Both the position numbers and the translations under genes were made by a program. The notes beneath the pieces were generated by a model, which was given only the letters and a program-made list of their open reading frames with translations, did no database searches and was not told the DNA's origin. 35,913 nucleotides of DNA from NCBI GenBank assembly GCA_013813355.1, contig JACCRT010000050.1:1-35913 (forward strand). Reading direction: 5' to 3'. Shown here piece after piece: positions 9,446 through 19,700 of the stretch. The number at the start of each line of letters is the position of its first letter. The first letter of the stretch is position 1. Origin of the DNA: Acidobacteriota bacterium. GTDB taxonomy: Bacteria > Acidobacteriota > Vicinamibacteria > Vicinamibacterales > 2-12-FULL-66-21.

Positions 9446-10249
9446 ATGTCGTATCAAAAGATCGCCTACACCATCACAGACGGCGTCGCCGTCATCGAGT
9501 TGCACGATCCGCCGGCCAACACCTACTCGTACGAGATGATGCTCGAGATCGACTCGGCGGTCCTCTCGGCGCGGATGGACCCGGGCGTCCACGTGATCGT
9601 GCTGCGGGGCGCGGGTGAGAAGTTCTTTTGCGCCGGCGCGAACATCGGGATGCTGAAGGACGCCGATCCCGAGTTCAAGTACTACTTCTGCCTCCACGCC
9701 AACGAGACGCTCATGCGCCTCGAGCAAACACCCAAGCTCGTGATCGCCGCGCTCAGCGGCCACACTGTCGGCGGCGGCCTCGAGGTCGCGCTGGCGGCTG
9801 ACATTCGCATCGCCAAACGTGGCGCAGGCAAGATCGGTCTGCCGGAGGTTGCGCTCGGCGTGCTCCCTGGCACCGGCGGCACGCAGCGGCTGGCCCGCCT
9901 GATCGGCAAGGCCCGGGCGATCGAACACATGGCGGTCGGGCAGTTGATGTCGTTCGACGACGCGCACGCGCTGGGCCTCGTGAATCATGTCTGGGACGAG
10001 GGCGAAACGAAGGGATTGTCGTTCCACGACGCAGTGCTCGAGTACGCGAAGCAGTTCACGCCGCCCGGCAAGGCGAGTCGCGCCGTCGGGCGGATGAAGC
10101 GCGCTGTGCAGTCCGGGGTCGAGGCCGGCTTCCTCGAGGGACTGTCGCTCGAGCGCGAGCTCCAGCAGCTCCTCTTCCAGAGCGACGACGCCCGGGAAGG
10201 CCTGGCGGCGAACCTCGAGAAACGGAAGCCTCAATTCAGGGGACAATGA
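9446..10249 (+). CDS. Enoyl-CoA hydratase/isomerase family protein
   Basis: GAGEKFFCAGANIGMLK, GHTVGGGLEVALAADIRIA, LPEVALGVLPGTGGTQRL. Confidence 0.92.
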   Translation: MSYQKIAYTITDGVAVIELHDPPANTYSYEMMLEIDSAVLSARMDPGVHVIVLRGAGEKFFCAGANIGMLKDADPEFKYYFCLHANETLMRLEQTPKLVIAALSGHTVGGGLEVALAADIRIAKRGAGKIGLPEVALGVLPGTGGTQRLARLIGKARAIEHMAVGQLMSFDDAHALGLVNHVWDEGETKGLSFHDAVLEYAKQFTPPGKASRAVGRMKRAVQSGVEAGFLEGLSLERELQQLLFQSDDAREGLAANLEKRKPQFRGQ

Positions 10250-10276
10250 ACGCAAGATCGGCCCGAACACGACACC

Positions 10277-11737
10277 ATGACGACAACCGCGAGCCTCGAC
10301 AAGCATCTCTTCATCAACAACGAATGGCGCCCGGCCGGCTCCGGCAAGACGATGGAGGTTGTCAACCCGGCGACCGAGGAGGTGTGCGCCTCGGTGGCGT
10401 CGGCTGACAGCGGCGACCTCGACGCGGCGGTCGACGCGGCGCGCGCGGCGTTCGTCGGGCCTTGGGCGACGATGTCGGCGCGCGAGCGCGGGCGCCTCGT
10501 CCGGCGCATGGGCGAGCGGCTGATGGAGAAGGCCGACGAGATCTCGCGGCTCGAGACGCTGCACAACGGCAAGCCGATCAACGAGTCGCGCCACGTGGAA
10601 ATTCCGGCGGCCGCCGAGTGCTTCGAGTACTTCGGCGGGTGGTCCGACAAGCTGATGGGCGAGACCATCCCGGTCAAGGGCAACCACCTGACCTACACGC
10701 TGCGCGAGCCGCTCGGCGTGTGCGCCGCGATCGTCCCCTGGAACTTCCCGCTGCTCATCGCGGTGTGGAAGATCGCGCCGGCTCTCGCCACCGGCAACAC
10801 GATCATCGTGAAGCCGGCCAGCCAGACGCCGCTGACGGCGCTGGCGCTCGGCGACATCGCGGTGGACGTCGGGCTGCCCCCGGGCGTCTTCAACGTCCTG
10901 ACCGGCCCCGGCGCGAAGCTCGGGCAGGCCATCGTCGAACACCCCGGCATCGACAAGATTGCCTTCACGGGCGACACGTCCACCGGCAAGGGGATCATGC
11001 GGGGCGCGGCCGACACGCTCAAGAAGATCACGCTCGAGCTGGGGGGCAAGTCCCCGAACATCGTGCTGCCGGACGCCGACATCGAGGCGGCGGTCCGCGG
11101 CGCGACGATCGGGATCTTCTACGGCAAGGGGGAGGTCTGCGCCGCGGGGTCGCGCCTGCTCGTGGACAAGTCCATCAAGGACGAGTTCATCGACAAGCTC
11201 GCCGCGCGCACCAAGAAAATGGTCGCGGGCGACCCGATGGACCCGAAGACGCGCTTCGGCGCGCTATCGTCGAAGAAGCAGATGGAAACGGTCCTGCGCT
11301 ACATCGAATCGGGCCGGAAGGAAGGCGCGACGCTGGTGGCTGGCGGAGAGCGGATCGACATCGGCACCGGCAGGGGCTACTTCGTCCAGCCGACGGTGTT
11401 CGCGGACGTGCAGCCGGAGATGACGATCTCGCGCGAGGAAATCTTCGGACCGGTGCTGGCGGCGATTGAGTTCGCGGATCTCGATGAGGCCATCGCCCGC
11501 GCGAACGACACGCCGTACGGCCTGGCGGCCGGCGTGTGGACGCGCGACATCAAGAAAGCGCACTACGTGGCCAGCAAGCTCAAGGCCGGTACGGTCTGGA
11601 TCAACACCTACAACGTCTACGACACGGCGGCGCCCTTCGGCGGCTACAAGGCCAGCGGCTTCGGCCGCGAGATGTCGGCGCACGCCCTTGAGCATTACAC
11701 GCAAATCAAGAGCGTGTGGGTCGACCTCAACATGTAG
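10277..11737 (+). CDS. NAD(P)-dependent aldehyde dehydrogenase
   Basis: IVPWNFPLLIAVWKIAPALATGNTIIVKPASQTPL, ELGGKSPNIV, GKGEVCAAGSR (catalytic Cys). Confidence 0.93.
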   Translation: MTTTASLDKHLFINNEWRPAGSGKTMEVVNPATEEVCASVASADSGDLDAAVDAARAAFVGPWATMSARERGRLVRRMGERLMEKADEISRLETLHNGKPINESRHVEIPAAAECFEYFGGWSDKLMGETIPVKGNHLTYTLREPLGVCAAIVPWNFPLLIAVWKIAPALATGNTIIVKPASQTPLTALALGDIAVDVGLPPGVFNVLTGPGAKLGQAIVEHPGIDKIAFTGDTSTGKGIMRGAADTLKKITLELGGKSPNIVLPDADIEAAVRGATIGIFYGKGEVCAAGSRLLVDKSIKDEFIDKLAARTKKMVAGDPMDPKTRFGALSSKKQMETVLRYIESGRKEGATLVAGGERIDIGTGRGYFVQPTVFADVQPEMTISREEIFGPVLAAIEFADLDEAIARANDTPYGLAAGVWTRDIKKAHYVASKLKAGTVWINTYNVYDTAAPFGGYKASGFGREMSAHALEHYTQIKSVWVDLNM

Positions 11738-11763
11738 AGAGGCGCGAACCTCTCACGCGACAT

Positions 11764-12930
11764 ATGTCCGATCCGCTCCTCCGCTGGCGCAGCGAATTCC
11801 CCATCGTGGACACCTGCACGTACCTGGTGAGCCACTCGCTCGGCGCGATGCCCCGACGGGCAGTCACGTATCTTCAGCAGTTCGCCGACGAGTGGTCGTC
11901 GCGCGGCGTTCGCGCGTGGCATGAGGGGTGGTGGGACATCGGCCGGACGACCGGCGACCTCCTGGCCCCGATCCTCGGCGTGCCTGCAGGCACGATCTCG
12001 ATGCACCAGAACGTCACGGTGGCAATGGCCATCATCGCCTCGTGCTACCGGTTCGACGGGCCGCGCCGGAAGATCGTGCTCACCGACCTCGAGTTCCCGT
12101 CCAACATCTACCTGTTCGAGGGCTTTCGCCGCTACGGCGCCGAGATCGTCCGCGTGAAGTCGGACGATGCGATGCGGACGAACCTGGAGCGGCTGCTCGA
12201 CGCCATCGACGAGCGGACGGCGCTCGTGCCGCTGTCGTACGTGCTGTTCAGGAGCGCGTACATCCAGAAGGTGGACGCCGTTATCGAGAAGGCGCATCGC
12301 GTCGGCGCGCGCGTAATCCTCGACCTCTACCAGGCCGCCGGCACCGTGCCGCTGAACGTCGAGGCGTCAGGCGCCGACTTCGCCGTCGGCGGCTCCGTCA
12401 AGTGGCTGTGCGGCGGCCCCGGCGCCGGCTACCTCTACGTGCGGCCCGACTTGGCGAAGGGCGTCGAGCCGGGCTTCGTCGGCTGGGCCGCGCACGCGCA
12501 GCCGTTCCAGTTCGTGGCGGAGGCGATCGAGTACGCGGACGCGCCGGAGCGCTTCCAGAGCGGCACCCCCAACGTGCCGTCGCTGTACTCGGCGCGCGCC
12601 GGCTACGAGATTGTTGCGGAGGTCGGCGTCCAAGCCATACGCGAGAAATCGCTGCGGCTGACGCGGCGCATGATCGACCTGGCCCGCGAGGCAGGGTGGC
12701 GCGTCAACACGCCCGATCGAGACGACGAGCGGGGTGGTGCGGTGATCGTGGACGTGCCGGATGCCGAGGCGGCTGCCGCCGAGCTGATCCGCCACGAGGT
12801 CATCGTGGATTACCGGCCTGGTGCGGGTATCCGCATGGCCCCGCACTTCTACAACACGGTGGAGGAGATCGAGCAGGCGATGGAGACGCTCTCGGCGATT
12901 GTCGAAGGAAGAGCACGCGGTAAAGAGTAA
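11764..12930 (+). CDS. Kynureninase-like class V PLP-dependent enzyme
   Basis: LVSHSLGAMPRRA, QNVTVAMAIIASCYRF, LTDLEFPSNIYLFEG, VILDLYQAAGTVPLNVEASGADFAVGGSVKWLCGGPGAGYLYVRPDL (PLP Lys in SVKWLCGGPG). Confidence 0.85.
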   Translation: MSDPLLRWRSEFPIVDTCTYLVSHSLGAMPRRAVTYLQQFADEWSSRGVRAWHEGWWDIGRTTGDLLAPILGVPAGTISMHQNVTVAMAIIASCYRFDGPRRKIVLTDLEFPSNIYLFEGFRRYGAEIVRVKSDDAMRTNLERLLDAIDERTALVPLSYVLFRSAYIQKVDAVIEKAHRVGARVILDLYQAAGTVPLNVEASGADFAVGGSVKWLCGGPGAGYLYVRPDLAKGVEPGFVGWAAHAQPFQFVAEAIEYADAPERFQSGTPNVPSLYSARAGYEIVAEVGVQAIREKSLRLTRRMIDLAREAGWRVNTPDRDDERGGAVIVDVPDAEAAAAELIRHEVIVDYRPGAGIRMAPHFYNTVEEIEQAMETLSAIVEGRARGKE

Positions 12931-12959
12931 AGGGTAAGGGGTAAAGGCGAAAGGGTAAC
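12918..12959 (+). repeat. Degenerate purine-rich tandem repeat (GGTAAAG-like)
   Basis: cggtaaagagtaaagggtaaggggtaaaggcgaaagggtaac. Confidence 0.75.
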
Positions 12960-12969
12960 GGAGCCGGAC

Positions 12970-13818
12970 GTGAAGATTCGAACGATAGCAGTGCTGGGAG
13001 CCGGGACGATGGGGCATGGGATTGCGCATGCGGCCATCGCGGGGGGCTACGAGACGCGGATGTACGACGTCGCGGATGCGGCCGTGAAGAAGGGGCGTGC
13101 GGCGATCGAGGCGATCGCGAAGAAGGGCGTCGAGCTGGGAACGGTGACGACCGCCGATGCTGAGGCGATGCTGAAGCGGTTGACCGCCACGAGCGATCTC
13201 GGCGAGGCGCTTGCCGACACGGATTTCGTCATCGAGGCGGCGCCGGAGAAGATCGACCTGAAGCTCGCGCTGATGGGCGAGATCGATCGGCTGGCGCCGG
13301 CGCACGCGATCGTGGCGACCAACACGTCCGCGCTCAGCATCACCGAGATGGCCGGCGCCACACGCACCCCGTCCCGCGTGGCCGGCATGCACTTCTTCAA
13401 CCCGGTCCACCGGATGAGGCTCATCGAGATCGTCCGCGCGCTCGAGAGCTCGCCCGACACCCTCCAGGCCATCGATGAGGTCTCGCGGCAGATGGGCAAG
13501 GACACTGTCGTCGTTCGCGAGTCGCCCGGGTTCATCACCACCCGCGTGAACGCCAGCATCGGCAACGAGGCGTTCTATATGCTGATGGAAGGCGTCGCGA
13601 CTCCCAGGGACATCGACAAGGCGCTCAAGCTCGGGTTGAACCACCCGATGGGGCCTTTCGAGCTCGGCGACCTCGTCGGTCTCGATACGCGGCTTCGTAT
13701 TCTCGAGTACCTGCACCGCAGCATGGGCGAAAAGTACCGCCCGTGCCCGCTGCTGGTGCAGTACGTCAAGGCCGGCCGGCTTGGCCGGAAGGTTGGCCGG
13801 GGCGTCTACGAGTACTGA
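12970..13818 (+). CDS. 3-hydroxyacyl-CoA / 3-hydroxybutyryl-CoA dehydrogenase
   Basis: IAVLGAGTMGHGIAHAAIAGGYETRMYDV Rossmann, GMHFFNPVHRMRLIEIVR, NHPMGPFELGDLVGLD. Confidence 0.93.
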   Translation: MKIRTIAVLGAGTMGHGIAHAAIAGGYETRMYDVADAAVKKGRAAIEAIAKKGVELGTVTTADAEAMLKRLTATSDLGEALADTDFVIEAAPEKIDLKLALMGEIDRLAPAHAIVATNTSALSITEMAGATRTPSRVAGMHFFNPVHRMRLIEIVRALESSPDTLQAIDEVSRQMGKDTVVVRESPGFITTRVNASIGNEAFYMLMEGVATPRDIDKALKLGLNHPMGPFELGDLVGLDTRLRILEYLHRSMGEKYRPCPLLVQYVKAGRLGRKVGRGVYEY

Positions 13819-13838
13819 ACGGCCCTATAATCGATCGA

Positions 13839-14192
13839 ATGGACAGTTCGCCTGAAGTCGCCGTCACTTTCTCCCTCCAGGAGGCGAGGGAGCTGCTCCC
13901 CGAGGTCAAGCATCTGACCGCTGACGCCGTCCGCCGGACCGAGTCACTGGCGTCGCAGCTGCAAGGCCTGGCCGAGGACGACCCCGACTACGTGCGCCTG
14001 GCGGCCGCTCTCAAGGCCGTCATCGAGCAGTGGGCCGACCAGGTTCACTCCATGGGGCTCGAGGCGAAGGGCCTGTGGCTGGTGGATTTCGACAACGGGC
14101 AGGGCTACTACTGCTGGTCCTACCCCGAGCCCACTATCTCGCATTACCACGGCTATGACGATGGGTTCGACGGCCGAATGACCATCCAGTAG
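13839..14192 (+). CDS. DUF2203 family protein
   Basis: [61 protein letters not shown]. Confidence 0.85.
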   Translation: MDSSPEVAVTFSLQEARELLPEVKHLTADAVRRTESLASQLQGLAEDDPDYVRLAAALKAVIEQWADQVHSMGLEAKGLWLVDFDNGQGYYCWSYPEPTISHYHGYDDGFDGRMTIQ

Positions 14193-14282
14193 GCCCAGGC
14201 GCCACGCGGCGTGCCACGCTGCGCTGTCACAACTCAGGCGAGCCGAAAGGCCCTGGTGCGGTATAACCGTTGTAGCGGTCGG

Positions 14283-14304
14283 GCCTGCCGGATTGCCGGC
14301 GGGC
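14283..14304 (+). terminator. Strong hairpin downstream of DUF2203 gene, candidate terminator/attenuator
   Basis: GCCTGCCGG-ATTG-CCGGCGGGC, 9-bp stem with one G-U; no U-tract. Confidence 0.4.
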
Positions 14305-14453
14305 GGGCTGTCTCTGGGGCCGCGCGGTCGCGCAACGGGTGACATTCGAACCATTCGGTGGCGGCGCGGCGGTTGCACTCGAACCGGCCGACGCGTCACC
14401 GCTGCAGGCAGTTGTGCCGGGCCGGACGCCCGGGACGCGGAGGAGCGGGGCGC

Positions 14454-14714
<261 letters not shown>

Positions 14715-14796
14715 TTGGTCAACAGAGGAGGCGGAAACGCTGTGGCGAATTGGATGTCGTCATCTCCGTGACCTCCGTGACCTGACAAGGAGCAGC

Positions 14797-15342
14797 ATGG
14801 GCCTCCTGGAGCACAAGTTCGAGGACAACTTCATCACCACGAACGTGGACAAGGTCCTCAACTGGGCGCGGCAGTCGTCGCTCTGGCCGATGGGCTTCGG
14901 CCTGGCGTGCTGCGCCATCGAGATGATGGCGACCGGCGCGTCACGCTACGACATCTCGCGCTTCGGCGCCGAGGTCTTTCGGGCGTCCCCCCGCCAGGCG
15001 GACCTGCTCATCGTTGCCGGGACGGTCACGAAGAAGATGGCGCCGGTGCTGCGCCGGCTCTACGACCAGATGCCGGAGCCGAAGTGGGTGATCTCCATGG
15101 GGAGCTGCTCGAACGCCGGCGGGCCGTTTCCGACGTATAGCGTGCTCCAGGGTGTCGACAAGATCGTCCCGGTGGACGTCTACGTGTCCGGCTGCCCGCC
15201 GCGGCCCGAGGCGCTGCTCTACGGCCTGATGCGCCTGCAGGACAAGATCCGCCGCGAGAACACCGTGCTCCGCCGCGAGCGGGTGATCCACTCGGGCGAG
15301 ACGGACGCACGGCTGGTCGAGTCATCGGCGCGACAGGGGTGA
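14797..15342 (+). CDS. nuoB: NADH-quinone oxidoreductase subunit B
   Basis: [81 protein letters not shown]. Confidence 0.95.
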   Translation: MGLLEHKFEDNFITTNVDKVLNWARQSSLWPMGFGLACCAIEMMATGASRYDISRFGAEVFRASPRQADLLIVAGTVTKKMAPVLRRLYDQMPEPKWVISMGSCSNAGGPFPTYSVLQGVDKIVPVDVYVSGCPPRPEALLYGLMRLQDKIRRENTVLRRERVIHSGETDARLVESSARQG

Positions 15343-15346
15343 CCCG

Positions 15347-15817
15347 ATGCAACGACTGAGCAGGTTCTTCAAGACGTTCTTCCTGGTCGACATCGCGAAG
15401 GGCCTGTGGCTCACGCTGCGCTACACGCCGCAGCCGGCCTTCACCTTTCAATACCCGGCCGAACGCCGGCCGGTATCGCCGCGCTTTCGGGGCCTGCTTC
15501 GGCTCCAGGTGGAGCCTGAAACCGGCGCCCAGACCTGTATTGTCTGCGACCAGTGCGCCAAGGTGTGTCCCGACGACCTCATCTCGCTCGGCGGCCACCG
15601 CGAGCCGGGGCAGAAGATCAAGATTCTCGACTATTTCGATTTCAATCTGTCTCGCTGCAGCTTCTGTGGGCTGTGCGCCGAGGTCTGTCCGACCAAGCCG
15701 GTGAAGGCGCTGATCATGAGCGAGGACTACGAGCTCGGCACCTACTCGCGCGACTCGCAGATCATGCGCATCGATGAGATGTACGACGGGGTCCCGATCG
15801 AGCCGTACGTGAAGTAG
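15347..15817 (+). CDS. nuoI: NADH-quinone oxidoreductase subunit I (2[4Fe-4S])
   Basis: CIVCDQCAKVCPDDLI and CSFCGLCAEVCPTKPV; starts 4 nt after nuoB stop. Confidence 0.9.
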   Translation: MQRLSRFFKTFFLVDIAKGLWLTLRYTPQPAFTFQYPAERRPVSPRFRGLLRLQVEPETGAQTCIVCDQCAKVCPDDLISLGGHREPGQKIKILDYFDFNLSRCSFCGLCAEVCPTKPVKALIMSEDYELGTYSRDSQIMRIDEMYDGVPIEPYVK

Positions 15818-15845
15818 GCAGTTTCCACGGCGAACGCCGCTGCCC

Positions 15846-16349
15846 TCAGCGCTCCAGCGCCCGCCGCGCGTTGAGTCGCTCGGCGCGCCGCGCATCGGCT
15901 TCGGCCGCCTTCCGCTTCTCGTCGTCACTCTCCAGGATGAGCCCCGGGATCGGCAGCCGTGCACCGTCGCGGTCCACGGCGACGAACGTCAGGTAGGCGC
16001 GGCTCGTCATCCGCCGGACGCCGGTCAGCGTCTCCTCCGAGAACACCTCCACCTCGACCTCGAGCGACGTGCTCCAGGCCGCGGTGACACGCGAGTGCAG
16101 GATGATGAGGTCCCCGACCTTGATCGGATGGAGGAACTGGAGCCCGTCGACCGCCGCTGTGACGAGCAGGCTGCGGGTGTGGCGGTGACAGGCGACGGCG
16201 CCCGCGATGTCGATGAGGTGCATCACCGTGCCGCCGAGGATGAACCCGAGTGGGTTGGCATCGTTCGGCAGGACGACCTGCACCATCTCCGTGGCGGAGT
16301 CGCCCGGGTGTCTGGGTGGAAGCGTGGACGTCATCGTTGTCGGCGGCAC
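15846..16349 (-). CDS. Acyl-CoA thioesterase, hotdog fold
   Basis: VLPNDANPLGFILGGTVMHLIDIAGAVACHRHTRSLLVTAAVDGLQFLHPIKVGDLIILHSRV. Confidence 0.9.
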   Translation of the reverse strand: MPPTTMTSTLPPRHPGDSATEMVQVVLPNDANPLGFILGGTVMHLIDIAGAVACHRHTRSLLVTAAVDGLQFLHPIKVGDLIILHSRVTAAWSTSLEVEVEVFSEETLTGVRRMTSRAYLTFVAVDRDGARLPIPGLILESDDEKRKAAEADARRAERLNARRALER

Positions 16350-16388
16350 CCGCGTGGGCCAGAGGTTCGGGTCGGCCTCCGGGTCAAA

Positions 16389-16718
16389 TCAATTCCCGCA
16401 GTTCCTGTCCACAAATGCCTTGAGAGTGCACCGGAGCTCGGCGGGCAGATCGTCGTCGCGAATGGTGCGCAGGAGGGAGACCGTCGACTGGTAGGTTTTC
16501 AGCTGCGTCACGCACCGTGGGCATGCCGCCAGGTGCCGCTCGAGACGGGTATGGACCTCCGGCGGCAGGTGGCGTTCCACGAAATCCGCCAGGAGGCCCA
16601 CGAGTTCGTTACAACGCTTCACGGCCGCCGCCGGACAACCACGGCCGCTGTCACCCGACAGGAGGCAGCCGGCAGCCAGGATCCCGACACGATCCGCGAG
16701 CATCCCCGGCCCCGACAA
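16389..16718 (-). CDS. Zinc-finger (ZAS/anti-sigma-like) protein without adjacent sigma gene
   Basis: HLPPEVHTRLERHLAACPRC (HxxxCxxC); exact start uncertain. Confidence 0.7.
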   Translation of the reverse strand: MSGPGMLADRVGILAAGCLLSGDSGRGCPAAAVKRCNELVGLLADFVERHLPPEVHTRLERHLAACPRCVTQLKTYQSTVSLLRTIRDDDLPAELRCTLKAFVDRNCGN

Positions 16719-16768
16719 ACGATCCGTGTCAAATCCGTGTCATCCGTGGCCCAAAAAGAGCGCTCTGG

Positions 16769-19700
16769 CTAGAAGTCGTAGCCGATCCACAACGAAAACC
16801 GAGGCTTGCGGAACCACTCGCTGCCCGACGAGTTGTTCAGCAGGCCCTGGTAGGCGAACACGTTGTCCTCCCACTCCCGGTTGAGCAGCGTGCGCCAGGA
16901 CCAGTTGAAGTGGATGGGGAAGCCGAGGGCGAAGGTCTGGAGCCCGATCCCGTACGAGGCGCGGCCGTCCACCAGCTTGAAGCCCGGAATGGCGACCGGG
17001 TCGCCGTAGACCGGTACGGCCCCGAACAGCGGATTCGCCTGAAATCCGAGCAGCGGCGTCACGACCGTATCGCCGCCCGACCACACGTTCATCGCGATGC
17101 CGTCGTACCCGGATGCGCCCACGCCCGCGAACAGCACGCCACGCAGGCCGCCGACGATCCCGACCGGTGTGAGCGCTGCCTCGATCAGGGGGAAGCGCAG
17201 TTCGGCGTTGGCAAAAAATGCCTTGTTGCCGAGGAACTCCAGGTAGTCGTAGCCCCGCAGCTCGGAGTTGCCGCCGAAGTACATGTAGCCGGGGAAGTCG
17301 CCCCAGCTCTTGTAGCCGCGGGCGCGGAACGCGAGGACGCCGTTGGTGGCGAGCCGCTTGTAGTAGCGCGCGTCGAGGTCGACGCTCTGGCGCGAGAGGA
17401 AGTTGCCCATGCGCGGCGCGTACTCGTAGCCGAGCCGCACCGTGTCACCGGCGAGCGGCCCGTACTGCCGGAACACCGTGGTTTCGCGCACGAGTGACAC
17501 CCCGATGGGCATGAACTTGCCGTCCGAGAACAACGTCCGCCCGAACCGTTCTTCCTGGAAGCGGTCGGCCTCGAATTGCAGCGCCGGATCGTTGTACTGC
17601 TGCCTGAACTGGAGCAGACCTCCCGAGAGTTCGACCCGGGCGTACCGGTTGAACGGGTAAATCCCGTAGGCCGTCGCCCCGCGGGCCGTCTGGGTGGCCA
17701 CGGCGTCCTGGCGGCGCAGGAACGCGTAGTCCTCCGGGAACAGCACGCCGGGGTCGAGGCCGTAGTAGAACTGCGTCTGCGAGTACGCCTGGAACGCGTA
17801 ATGGAGGCGCCGCGCCAGGTTCAAGTACGAGAACGACATCGTCCGGTACTGGGCGACCGACGTGGCGAACAGGTTGAACTGCTTGTCGCCCAGCACGTCG
17901 CTGAAGGTCACCATCGTGCCGCCGAAGAAGTCGCCGCCGCTCGTCACCCCGAGGTTCACCGGCGGGCGACCCTCGAGGAACATCTTCTCGAAGGTGCCCT
18001 TCCGCCGGATGTTCGACTCGACCAGCGTGTGCATCATCGGCGGCTGGAAGTCGATGACCGGCCCGGGCGCGCCGAAGTCGTCGCTCGCGACGGTATGGAT
18101 CGGCTCCTCGCGCTTGATCGTGTGGATGCCGTACTCTCCCTTGGAGTACGTCACGAAAGCGATGCGCGGGTTCTGCTCGTCGCGCAGGAGGACCGGCGAG
18201 ACGTTGCCGGTCAGCGTGTCGGTGTACTGCCGCAATTCGCCGGTCTTCAGGCCCAACGTCCAGATGTTGTAGATGTTGCCGTTGCGGGCGATCTCGGGAT
18301 CGATGGGCTCGTTCGGATTCACCGCCGTCGAGGGGAACACGAGCGTGTCGGCGTCGATAAACCGGGCGCCCCCTTCGTCGTGAGTGCCAAACGTAATCTG
18401 GGTCTTCGCGCCCGTCGTGAGGTCGAGCCGGAACAGCTTGTCATTCCCGCTGACGCGCGCCAGGTACACCAGGTGGCTGCCGTCGGGCGAGTACACCGGC
18501 GCATAGGCGCCGAATTCGTCGTTCGTGACGTTCCGCACCTCGCCGCTGTCCACGTTGACGATGAAGATGTCGCCAATCGCGTCGCGCAGCGCCGAGAACG
18601 CCACCTCGCGGCCGTCCGGCGAGAAGCTGGGCGACTCCGGCATGTCCACCATCCGCAGCGGAATCCGCTGTTCAATCCGCTCCGTGACCACGTTCTGCAG
18701 GATGAGCGTCTTGTGCTTCTCCGTCCGGACGAAATACGCCAGCTTGTCGCCGGAGGGTGACCACGCCATCCACGGGACCGCGTTGTTCCGGAAGCCACCC
18801 GGCGTGACGATGTATTCGTAGCCGCGGCGGTGGCTGAACCCCTTCGTGAGGTTGTGCGTGACCTTGCCGTCGCGGGTCGAGAGCAGGATGATGTCGAGCT
18901 CCTGGTCCTTCCGGTTCCCCGCGGCCACGGCGAGGAGATCGCCGGAGGGCGACGGCTCGATCGACAGCGAAACCACGTACGGGGTGCGGTCGGGGCGTGG
19001 GGCCAGGTTGCGGCCGTAATCGATCGGCCGTTCCTTGTCGCGGAACGGTTTGAAGCGCTCCTTGAGGTAGCGCTCGAACTGCTCGTCGAACTCCTCGCCC
19101 TTCATCCGGAACGCTTCTTCGTACGCGCTTTCGCCGCCGCCGATCACCGCTTTTCGCAGCGCGAAGAGGAACTGGCGGATGCCTTCCTTGCCCCAGCGCG
19201 ACTCCATGAACTCGAAGGCCGCGTGCCCGAGGTTGTAAGGCAGGCGCCCGCCGAGCGGCACGCCTTCGAATTCGCTCATCGCCGGGATGATGTCGGCGAT
19301 GGCCGCATCCCGCACCGTCATGAGGTCGAACGGGTTCCAGTAGCCGGTCAGGTAGTCGGCGAGGCCTTCGTCGACCCAGAGCGGCAGACCTCGGCGCAGC
19401 AGCGAACGCGGGATGATATCGAACTCGAAGATATGGACGAGTTCATGCGTGATGAGGCGATACAGCGCGTCGGATGGCTCGTCGATCGGCAGCACCATCC
19501 GGTCCCGGTAGGGCTCGGCAAAGGCGAGGACGCCTTCCGGCAGTTCCATGGGCGCGATGTTCTGCTGCTGGAACTCCGCCTGCGTCTTGAAGAGCACGAC
19601 CGGGACCTTCCGGGCGAGGTCGTGCTTCAGATCGGCGCTGACCTGCTGGTACGCGCTCTCGGCGTACGACGCAATCCGCTCGAGGTGCGGCTCGATCTCG

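Noticed and set aside
7981-9447. 488-aa minus-strand ORF opposite boxB, and similar long antisense ORFs (1320-2279 -, 9347-10942 -, 12367-13716 -, 17576-18760 +, 24631-26229 +, 34011-35288 +)
   Set aside because: High-GC shadow ORFs; Arg/Val/Asp/Glu/Leu-rich antisense translations with no motifs, fully overlapping well-recognised genes.
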